From positions 1 to 6,206 of the forward strand of contig JBOICV010000118.1 of NCBI GenBank assembly GCA_050740255.1: a stretch of DNA of 6,206 nt. The letters are read 5' to 3'. Shown here in pieces: positions 1 to 5,731 of this stretch. This stretch comes from JBOICV01 sp050740255 (GTDB lineage: Bacteria; Pseudomonadota; Gammaproteobacteria; Nevskiales; JBOICV01). Below the pieces are notes generated by a model. That model made no database searches, was not told the origin of the DNA, and saw only the letters and a list, made by a program, of their open reading frames with translations. The position numbers and the translations under genes are program-made. Each line of letters begins with the position of its first letter. The first letter of the stretch is position 1.

Positions 1-185
1 CTTCCGTTGTCGGCTACCGTGGCCGGATTGTGCAGGACCCCGCTCAGCCTGACGGCGCGCCACGCAAGCTGCTGGACAGCCGCCGTCTGGCCGGGCTTGG
101 CTGGCGCAGCCGCATCAGTCTGGAGCAGGGGCTGACGGAGACCTATCGCTGGTATGTTGCGCAACACGGCGGACTCCGAACTTGA
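1..185 (+). CDS. fcl: GDP-L-fucose synthase, C-terminal end (partial)
   Basis: This is the last 60 residues of a gene cut by the left edge; the reading frame begins at base 3 and stops with TGA at 183-185. The residues VVGYRG, then QPDGAPRKLLDSRRLAGLGW, then ISLEQGLTETYRWY match the well-conserved end of GDP-L-fucose synthase (GDP-4-keto-6-deoxy-D-mannose epimerase/reductase), where PDGxPRKLLD, LGW and ISLExGL are typical. The enzyme is a cytoplasmic short-chain dehydrogenase family protein. It converts the product of GDP-mannose 4,6-dehydratase (Gmd) into GDP-L-fucose using NADPH. The catalytic Ser-Tyr-Lys and Rossmann parts lie outside the window and cannot be checked. The gene overlaps the next by four bases (TTGA), so the two are probably translationally coupled. 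Its place beside wcaJ recalls colanic acid loci and suggests that fucose is a building block of the polymer made here. Confidence 0.88.
   Translation, partial: SVVGYRGRIVQDPAQPDGAPRKLLDSRRLAGLGWRSRISLEQGLTETYRWYVAQHGGLRT
168..173 (+). promoter_or_regulatory. Weak ribosome binding site for the wcaJ TTG start
   Basis: GGCGGA lies inside the fcl coding end, eight bases before the TTG at 182. It is only a partial Shine-Dalgarno match. Together with the TTGA stop/start overlap it supports 182 as the start of the next gene, with initiation helped by ribosomes finishing fcl. Confidence 0.4.
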
Positions 186-1624
186 GCAGCACTGTTTTTC
201 GCCCGCGCCGCCTGCCGGATGTGCTGGCGCTGTCGCTGTGGCTGGTGCCGGTACTGGATATGCTGATCGTGCTGGGCGCTGCCGCGGCTTTGTCGGTGGC
301 GCTCACCTGGTGGCGTGACGCCAACATCTGGCCCTGGACTACGCACTACCAGGCCGGCATCACCTTCGCCGTAGTGCTCACACCGCTCATATTCTTCAGA
401 TTTGATCTGTACCGTTCCTATCGCGGCGAAGGTCTGGCCGTTGAGCTGACCCGTCTCACTGCGGCCTGGCTGGTGGTCGCCGCTTCGCTGGTGGCGGTGG
501 CGGTGGCGAGCAAGACCAGCAGCTTGTTTTCGCGTGTCTGGATGGTGAGCTGGGTCGGCAGCACCCTGGGTCTGCTCTGGGCCTCGCGCATTGTCGTGCG
601 CCTGGGGCTCGCGTGGCTACGCCAGCGCGGCTGGGACACGCGCGAAATCCTGCTCATCGGAGACGGGCGCGCCGCCGAGCGGGTCGCGCATCAGCTCGAC
701 GTCAACCGCTGGACGGGTTACCGGATTCGCGGCTATTTCGCGCATGATCCGGAGCGGCCGCCGACCCTGGGCAGGCTGAATTGTCTGGGCTCGGTCGACC
801 GGCTCGAAGAGTATGTCACGCGAATTCCGCGGCGGCCCGATCAGGTCTGGATCGTGATGACCAGCGACGAGCCACCCGACCGTCTGCGTCGGTCCGTCGC
901 CGCGGTCGGCCGCACCCTGATCGACTGCCGGCTGGTGCCGAGCATGCTCGAATTCAGCTTGCTGAACTATAGCGTGACCCAGGTCGCCGGCCTGCCCGTG
1001 CTGGATTTGAGCCGCAGCCCCATGTCCGGCCTGAACCGCCTGATCAAGGCCGCGGAAGATCGCGCGCTGGCCGCGCTAATCGTCACCCTCGCAGCGCCGC
1101 TGATGCTGTGTATTGCGCTGGGGGTGAAGCTCAGCTCGCCGGGCCCGGTGCTGTTTCGGCAGAAAAGGCATGGTTGGAACGGCGAAGAGATCACCGTACT
1201 CAAGTTCCGCACCATGGAAGTTCACAGCGAGCTTCCGGGGCAGGTGACCCAGGCCCGTCGCGCCGATCCGCGCGTGACCCCGCTCGGCGCTTTTTTGCGC
1301 CGCACCAGTCTGGATGAGCTGCCCCAATTCTTTAACGTGCTAGGCGGGACCATGTCCGTGGTCGGCCCGCGCCCACATGCCATCGAGCATAACCGGCTGT
1401 ATAAGCGGCTGGTCGAGGGGTATATGCTGCGCCACAAGGTCAAGCCCGGCATTACGGGCTGGGCCCAGGTGAATGGCCTTCGGGGAGAAACGGATACACT
1501 GGACAAAATGCAGCGCCGGGTCGAATACGATTTGTACTACATTGAGCACTGGTCGCTATGGTTGGACCTGGCTATTGTAGTGCTGACCTTGATGAGAGGC
1601 TTTATTTCTCCGCGCGCTTATTGA
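182..1624 (+). CDS. wcaJ: Undecaprenyl-phosphate hexose-1-phosphate transferase, WcaJ family
   Basis: The 480-residue inner-membrane enzyme is of normal length for the WcaJ/WbaP polyprenyl glycosylphosphotransferase family. It transfers a sugar phosphate (glucose in characterised WcaJ; galactose cannot be excluded) from a UDP-sugar to undecaprenyl phosphate, the first step of repeat-unit synthesis. The N-terminal half has about four hydrophobic segments (near residues 12-38, 56-73, 92-110, 121-138). A Rossmann-like region follows, with ILLIGDGRAAERVA at 156-169. A membrane segment at about 289-312 leads into the catalytic bacterial sugar transferase domain, with SPGPVLFRQKR (319-329), KFRTM (341-345), LDELPQ (377-382, containing the family's key Asp-Glu pair), SVVGPRP (392-398) and KPGITGWAQVNGLRG (421-435). 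The TTG start at 182 overlaps the fcl stop. The next candidates, GTG at 221 and ATG at 260, would cut into the first membrane segment, so TTG is preferred. Frame and motifs are intact. Confidence 0.93.
   Translation: MSSTVFRPRRLPDVLALSLWLVPVLDMLIVLGAAAALSVALTWWRDANIWPWTTHYQAGITFAVVLTPLIFFRFDLYRSYRGEGLAVELTRLTAAWLVVAASLVAVAVASKTSSLFSRVWMVSWVGSTLGLLWASRIVVRLGLAWLRQRGWDTREILLIGDGRAAERVAHQLDVNRWTGYRIRGYFAHDPERPPTLGRLNCLGSVDRLEEYVTRIPRRPDQVWIVMTSDEPPDRLRRSVAAVGRTLIDCRLVPSMLEFSLLNYSVTQVAGLPVLDLSRSPMSGLNRLIKAAEDRALAALIVTLAAPLMLCIALGVKLSSPGPVLFRQKRHGWNGEEITVLKFRTMEVHSELPGQVTQARRADPRVTPLGAFLRRTSLDELPQFFNVLGGTMSVVGPRPHAIEHNRLYKRLVEGYMLRHKVKPGITGWAQVNGLRGETDTLDKMQRRVEYDLYYIEHWSLWLDLAIVVLTLMRGFISPRAY
1285..1302 (+). 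repeat. Perfect inverted repeat with T6 loop inside wcaJ
   Basis: CGGCGC and GCGCCG flank six T residues, giving a possible 6-base-pair hairpin. It encodes part of the conserved L-G-A-F-L-R-R segment just before LDELPQ, so protein constraint may fully explain it. The T run is on the loop, not after the stem, so it is not a normal intrinsic terminator. Confidence 0.4.
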
Positions 1625-1649
1625 ATAATCAACAGGTTAATGGAGCTTT

Positions 1650-1655
1650 AGGAGG
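1650..1655 (+). promoter_or_regulatory. Strong ribosome binding site deciding a GTG start
   Basis: AGGAGG is a perfect Shine-Dalgarno match five bases before the GTG at 1661. It fixes the start of the outer-membrane barrel gene at a non-ATG codon. It stands in a 36-base spacer that is AT-richer than its surroundings, so this gene can probably be translated independently of wcaJ. Confidence 0.8.
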
Positions 1656-1660
1656 GTAGG

Positions 1661-2932
1661 GTGACGAATAAGAAAGCGCATGGAGTGCTGCTGGCCGGCG
1701 TTACGGCCGTATCCCTGGCGGCGATTGCGCAGGAAGATGCCGGGGCGCCGGTAGGCATCAAGCTGGCGCCGGGCGTGCGGGCGGTGGCGCTGCTGGACGC
1801 CGATCTTGCCTACACCAGTAACTTTTTTTACCAGCCGGATAACGAGAAATCGTCCGTCGGCGTCATACTGAAGCCGGGCCTGAAAATCGAAGGCGACAAA
1901 GGGGCGTTTGTTTACAACCTTGGGTTGATCGGCGATATCGGCAAGTACGATGTGCGCGGCGATCTGGACGACTACGAGGATACGAGGTTCGACGCCGGCT
2001 TCACCTGGGATGCCGCCACCCGCCACCGCTTCGGCGCGCGCTTTATCCGCCTGGACGATCACGACCCCTTTGGTACCGTGCGCACCGAGTCGTCCGCGGT
2101 GGGCCAGCGCGACCTGGATGAGTGGCACGAAAACCAATTCGACCTGACCTACCGCTTCGGCGCCAATGACGCCAAGATCAACGTGGAGCTTGGTACCGGC
2201 ACGCGCGATAGGGAATACGACACCAACCGGGGCTTTACGCAATTCCTCGACTTCAGCATTGACGAGGTGCGCGCCGCGGTGCTTTACAACCTCAGCAGCA
2301 AGACCGCGCTGCTGGCGGACATCATCGACAGCGACATCAGCTATGACGAGAACCTGGTGGGCTTCCCGCGCGATGGCGAGGAGCAGCGTATTCGTGCCGG
2401 TGTGCGCTGGAAGGCGACCGGCAAGACCATTGGCGACGTGCGCGTCGGTAAAGTGAAGCGGGAATTCGACGACCCGGCGGCGCGCGACTTCGACGAGACC
2501 GACTACGACGCCAGCCTGACCTGGTCGCCGCGGGTACAAACTCAGTTGAGCGCGCGTATCGGCCGCGCCAGTCTGGAAAGCTATCTGGTGGAAACGCGCT
2601 TTATTGACAATGAATTTTATATCCTGGACTGGACGCAAGACTGGTCGAGCTTGTTCAGAACCAGCCTAAGCTATGGTCGCAGCGAGCAGTTGTTTGTAGA
2701 TTCAGCGGTGGACGGAAGTCCCGCCGCCGGTGTGCAGAGTATCGGGGAGCGGCAAGACGAGATCGACAGCTGGACCTTGCTGGGAACCTACCGGCTTTCG
2801 TCCAGCCTGCAACTCAGGGGTGGCCTGTCGCGCGTCGAACGTACGTCCAACCTGTTAGATCCTTTGACGCAACGGCAAACGGCCGACTACGACAACGACA
2901 CCGCCTTTATCGGTGTGCGCGTGCTATTCTAA
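1661..2932 (+). CDS. Outer-membrane beta-barrel protein of exopolysaccharide export, EpsL/BBP2-like
   Basis: The 423-residue protein starts at GTG behind a perfect Shine-Dalgarno. Residues 1-23 form a signal peptide (Lys-Lys, hydrophobic core, Ala-Ile-Ala before Gln24). The mature part is a run of amphipathic strands in hairpins with short turns and Asp/Glu-rich loops, for example DTRFDAGFTWDAATRHRFGA and QRIRAGVRWKATGKTIGDVR. By eye I count about 18 strands. The chain ends in RVLF, a C-terminal phenylalanine typical of substrates of the BAM assembly machinery. I recognise the general type (barrels encoded in exopolysaccharide operons, such as EpsL) but no exact family, and no catalytic motif is visible. 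Position between the initiating transferase and the OPX and Wzc genes suggests it forms or completes the outer-membrane pore for the polymer. Alternatives are a structural or surface-attachment barrel. Several strands repeat the pattern strand-turn-strand-acidic loop at about 45-55 residue spacing. Confidence 0.82.
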   Translation: MTNKKAHGVLLAGVTAVSLAAIAQEDAGAPVGIKLAPGVRAVALLDADLAYTSNFFYQPDNEKSSVGVILKPGLKIEGDKGAFVYNLGLIGDIGKYDVRGDLDDYEDTRFDAGFTWDAATRHRFGARFIRLDDHDPFGTVRTESSAVGQRDLDEWHENQFDLTYRFGANDAKINVELGTGTRDREYDTNRGFTQFLDFSIDEVRAAVLYNLSSKTALLADIIDSDISYDENLVGFPRDGEEQRIRAGVRWKATGKTIGDVRVGKVKREFDDPAARDFDETDYDASLTWSPRVQTQLSARIGRASLESYLVETRFIDNEFYILDWTQDWSSLFRTSLSYGRSEQLFVDSAVDGSPAAGVQSIGERQDEIDSWTLLGTYRLSSSLQLRGGLSRVERTSNLLDPLTQRQTADYDNDTAFIGVRVLF

Positions 2933-2966
2933 AGTCCGATATTCGCACGCACCTGTCGGTTGTTTC

Positions 2967-3512
2967 ATGAGATGGTTTCTTGCCCTCGGATGGGCCCTCA
3001 CCAGCGTTCTCTCTACTGTTGCCCACGCTCAGGGCGCGCTGATCACGGACGAAAAGGTTTACCGGCTCGGCGCCGGTGACACCATCCGCGTCGAGGTCCA
3101 TGAAGAAGCCGACCTTACCCTCGAAACCCAGCTTCAGGGCGACGGCAAGATGCGCTACCCGTTTCTGGGCACGCTGCAGGCCTCCGGCAAGACGGTGGCT
3201 GAACTGCAGCAGCAAATCACCGAAGGTCTGCGCGGCGATTACCTGATCAAGCCCGAGGTGCGCGTTCGGGTCATTACCTATCGGCCGTTCTATATCACCG
3301 GCCAGGTGGTGCGCACCGGCGGTTACCCCTATGTTCTCGGACTCACCGTGGAAAAAGCGGTGACGATTGGCGGCGGCTTCACCGATCGTGCCTCCAAGCG
3401 CAATATCTTCCTGGTGCCGGAAAACGCCACCCAGCAGCAGAAGGTCAAGGTCAATCTCGACTCGCCCGTGCGTCCGGGTGAAACCGTCATCGTCGAGGAG
3501 AGCCTGTTTTGA
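2967..3512 (+). CDS. Short periplasmic polysaccharide export (OPX, Wza/GumB-like) protein
   Basis: The 181-residue protein belongs to the polysaccharide export family. Residues 1-21 are a signal peptide ending Ala-His-Ala before Gln22. No cysteine follows, so unlike E. coli Wza this is not an obvious lipoprotein. The Poly_export domain covers about 30-105, with YRLGAGDTIRVEV (32-44), GDGKMRYPFLGTL (58-70) and KPEVRVRV (95-102). One SLBB-like beta-grasp region follows from PFYITGQVVRTGGYPY (107-122) through GGGFTDRASKRNIFLVP (135-151), and the chain closes with VRPGETVIVEESLF. It is about half the length of Wza (about 380) and lacks the extra SLBB repeats and C-terminal amphipathic helix that spans the outer membrane. 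I chose ATG 2967 because it gives a clean signal peptide; a GTG at 2913 in the same frame would add 18 poorly fitting residues overlapping the barrel gene. No good Shine-Dalgarno precedes 2967. It overlaps the next gene by four bases and presumably contacts Wzc in the periplasm. Confidence 0.9.
   Translation: MRWFLALGWALTSVLSTVAHAQGALITDEKVYRLGAGDTIRVEVHEEADLTLETQLQGDGKMRYPFLGTLQASGKTVAELQQQITEGLRGDYLIKPEVRVRVITYRPFYITGQVVRTGGYPYVLGLTVEKAVTIGGGFTDRASKRNIFLVPENATQQQKVKVNLDSPVRPGETVIVEESLF
3495..3501 (+). promoter_or_regulatory. Strong ribosome binding site for the wzc TTG start
   Basis: GAGGAGA lies within the end of the OPX gene, seven bases before the TTG at 3509. This spacing and match support TTG 3509 as the true start despite the rare codon. 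It also doubles as codons for Glu-Glu-Ser near the OPX C terminus. Confidence 0.75.
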
Positions 3513-5719
3513 GCACGGTACTGCCCGCGCAGGATTTGGGTGGCGACGCTGCTTCCTTGTCCCCGTGGCAGGGCGAATTCATAGATGTGCGCGAGCTGCT
3601 GCGAACCCTGAACCGCTACAAGTGGGGCGTCCTCAGTATCGTGGTAGTCGTGATGTTGCTGGCGACGCTCGCGGTTTATGCGATGACGCCGATTTATCGC
3701 GCCAGTGTCACCCTGCTGATAGAGACGCGCTCCAACCGGCCGGTCCAGGAAGTCCAGGAAGTCTACGACCCTGGTTATGGCAGCTTCGAGTATCTTTACA
3801 CCCAATATGAAATTCTGAAGTCGCGCGATTTGGCCGACAAGGTCGCGCAGCGGCTTGATCTGAGCACTTATCCGGAATTCGCGCCACCCGAGAACTCCTG
3901 GCAGCAGCGCCTGGACTGGCGCCGCTGGTTGCCGTTCCTGCCCAAGGCGGCCTCAAACAAACTGACCGAACAGGAGCAGCTCGCGCGCAAGCAGAAGTAC
4001 GCGGTAAAGAAATTGAGCTCGCGTGTTTCGGTCGAGCCGGTTGCCGGTACGCAGCTTGCGAAAGTGCATGTCGAATCGGAAGATCCCAGGCGGGCAGCTT
4101 TGATCGCCAATACCCTGGCCGACGCTTTTATCGACAGCAGCCTTGACGCGCGTCTCACCATGAGCCGCAAGGCGAACAGTTGGCTGACGGAACGCTTGAA
4201 AGTGGTTCGCGCCGACTTGAGCAAAGCCGAGCAGGCCTTGCAGGCCTTTCGCGAGCGGCAACAAATCGTCAGCGTCGGTGGCGCGCGCGGCTTTGTTGAG
4301 CAGGAACTGACGGACAACGCGATGCGCCTGCGTGAGGCGGGCAAGCGCAAGGCCGAATTGGCGAGCACCTACTGGAAGATCGAGCAGGCCGGCGGCGATC
4401 CCAAGGCTCTGGAAGCCGCCAGTACGCTGCTGGTCAGCACCGTGGTGCAGGTGGCCAAGGCCGAGATGCTCCAGGCTTCGCAAAAATTGAAGGGGCTTGA
4501 ATCCCGGTATGGACCGAAACACCCGCAGATGGTCACCGCACAGGCGGAGCTGGATGCGACCACCGCGGCTTATAACCAGCAGTTACAGACGGCGGCATTG
4601 GGCGTCAAAGCCGAGTATGAGATTGCGCGCGAAACCGAACGTCAGTTGAGTCAGATCGAGCAAACCGCGCGCGGACAAATCCAGAGCCTCGACCGCAAGG
4701 AGTACGAATTCAGCACGCTGGAACGCGACGTCGAAACCAACCGTGAACTGTACAACCTGTTTCTGACGCGCTTCAAGGAAACCGATCCCACCGGCGGCGG
4801 CGACTATCAGGCATTCAACGCGCGCGTGGTGGATCCGGCGATCGTGCCGGAAAGCCCGTTCAAACCCAACAAGCTTAAGTTCCTGCTGCTGGCCGGTGTG
4901 GGTGGTCTGTTCCTGGGCTTGCTGGCCGCGGTCCTGCGCTATCTGCTGAGCGATACCATCGGCAGCAGTCAGGAACTGGAGCAGCTCACTGGCCTGCCGA
5001 TTCTGGGCGTGCTGCCGGTGCTTGAGGACATCAAGCCCGGCAAGACCAGCACGGTATTGGACCAGCCGAAAAGCAGCTTTAGCGAAGGCATGCGCAGTAT
5101 CCGCACCGGCCTGGTGCTCAATGATCTCGACCAGAAGAAGAAACGCCTGATTATTACCTCTTCGGCGCCGCAGGAAGGCAAAACCACGGTTGCGCTGAAT
5201 CTGGCGGTGACCTTGGGGCAGATGGAGCGGGTGCTGGTCGTCGATTGCGATCTGCGCCGTCCGATGCTTGGCAAGGTGGTCGGCCTCACCAGCGCCAAAC
5301 CGGGCCTGACCGAGTTGCTGTCGGAACTGGTTAAGCCGGAAAATTGCATTCATCGCTATGAAGCCGGCAACATCGATGTGCTGCCGGTCGGCAAGTTGCC
5401 GCCCAATCCCGGTGAAATCCTCGCATCCCAGCGTTTCCGCAAGCTGATCGAAGTGCTGTCCGCGCGCTATGACCGTATCGTGTTCGACTCCGCGCCCTGC
5501 CAGGCGGTCAGCGACACGCTGCTACTGACGCAGAATGCGGACGCGGTGCTGTTTGTCATCAAGTCCGAGAAAACCACACGCGGGCTGGTACGGCATTCCA
5601 TCCGCCAGCTCAGACATGCCCGCGCGCCGCTGATTGGCGCGGTGGTGAATTATGTGGACCTGGAGCGGCACGCGCGTTACTACGACAGTTATTATTACGC
5701 TTACCGCTATTACGAATAA
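3509..5719 (+). CDS. wzc: Wzc-type polysaccharide co-polymerase with bacterial tyrosine kinase domain
   Basis: The 736-residue inner-membrane protein has the usual proteobacterial Wzc length and fused layout. It controls polymer length and couples the inner membrane to the periplasmic OPX protein through autophosphorylation cycles. The Wzz domain begins near residue 22, with a membrane segment at about 39-59. A long periplasmic helical region (about 160-425) includes a GNVR-like stretch from DRKEYEFSTLERD at 395. A proline-rich PESPFKP motif precedes the second membrane segment (about 457-476). The cytosolic BY-kinase shows the oligomerisation motif EGMRSIR (E526, R529, R532, fitting EX2RX2R), Walker A SSAPQEGKTT (551-560, K558), Walker A' VLVVDCDLRRP (575-585, D579 and D581) and Walker B IVFDSAP (657-663, D660). 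The tail 724-735 holds eight tyrosines, the expected phosphorylation cluster. All key residues are present. The TTG start overlaps the OPX stop as TTGA and has a strong Shine-Dalgarno. No partner Wzb-type phosphatase is in the window. Confidence 0.95.
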   Translation: MSTVLPAQDLGGDAASLSPWQGEFIDVRELLRTLNRYKWGVLSIVVVVMLLATLAVYAMTPIYRASVTLLIETRSNRPVQEVQEVYDPGYGSFEYLYTQYEILKSRDLADKVAQRLDLSTYPEFAPPENSWQQRLDWRRWLPFLPKAASNKLTEQEQLARKQKYAVKKLSSRVSVEPVAGTQLAKVHVESEDPRRAALIANTLADAFIDSSLDARLTMSRKANSWLTERLKVVRADLSKAEQALQAFRERQQIVSVGGARGFVEQELTDNAMRLREAGKRKAELASTYWKIEQAGGDPKALEAASTLLVSTVVQVAKAEMLQASQKLKGLESRYGPKHPQMVTAQAELDATTAAYNQQLQTAALGVKAEYEIARETERQLSQIEQTARGQIQSLDRKEYEFSTLERDVETNRELYNLFLTRFKETDPTGGGDYQAFNARVVDPAIVPESPFKPNKLKFLLLAGVGGLFLGLLAAVLRYLLSDTIGSSQELEQLTGLPILGVLPVLEDIKPGKTSTVLDQPKSSFSEGMRSIRTGLVLNDLDQKKKRLIITSSAPQEGKTTVALNLAVTLGQMERVLVVDCDLRRPMLGKVVGLTSAKPGLTELLSELVKPENCIHRYEAGNIDVLPVGKLPPNPGEILASQRFRKLIEVLSARYDRIVFDSAPCQAVSDTLLLTQNADAVLFVIKSEKTTRGLVRHSIRQLRHARAPLIGAVVNYVDLERHARYYDSYYYAYRYYE
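3743..3760 (+). repeat. Two tandem copies of a 9-base unit in wzc
   Basis: GTCCAGGAA occurs twice in direct succession, in frame, encoding Val-Gln-Glu twice (residues 79-84) just before VYDPGYG in the Wzz domain. The reading frame is kept. It may be a small recent in-frame duplication or simply chance codon similarity. Confidence 0.6.
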
Positions 5720-5731
5720 ATCGCCGACGGT

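Noticed and set aside
1601..1660. Possible internal promoter or operator in the AT-richer wcaJ/barrel junction, including the small palindrome TTATTGAATAA at 1618-1628
   Set aside because: I found no -35/-10 pair with acceptable spacing, and the palindrome mostly consists of the wcaJ stop region.
1637..2638. A 333-codon open frame on the minus strand opposite the barrel gene
   Set aside because: It has no recognisable domain, its sequence looks like the reverse complement of Asp/Glu/Arg-rich strands, and the plus-strand gene has a signal peptide, strong ribosome site and barrel pattern. Long antisense frames are common opposite GC-rich genes.
1661..2932. Exosortase (XrtA/XrtB, PEP-CTERM) cluster membership because of the EpsL-like barrel
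   Set aside because: Those clusters usually have a separate kinase gene and an exosortase; here the kinase is fused into Wzc and no exosortase is present in the window.
2913..2966. GTG start giving an 18-residue longer OPX protein
   Set aside because: It would overlap the barrel gene by 20 bases and place a non-signal-like stretch before a clean signal peptide that begins at ATG 2967.
2933..2966. Terminator or regulatory hairpin between the barrel and OPX genes
   Set aside because: Only a 4-base CCGA/TCGG pairing with a long loop is visible and no T run follows.
4583..5353. A 256-codon open frame on the minus strand opposite wzc
   Set aside because: It lies opposite clearly conserved kinase and membrane motifs of wzc and is a low-complexity Gln/Arg/His-rich translation with no family resemblance.
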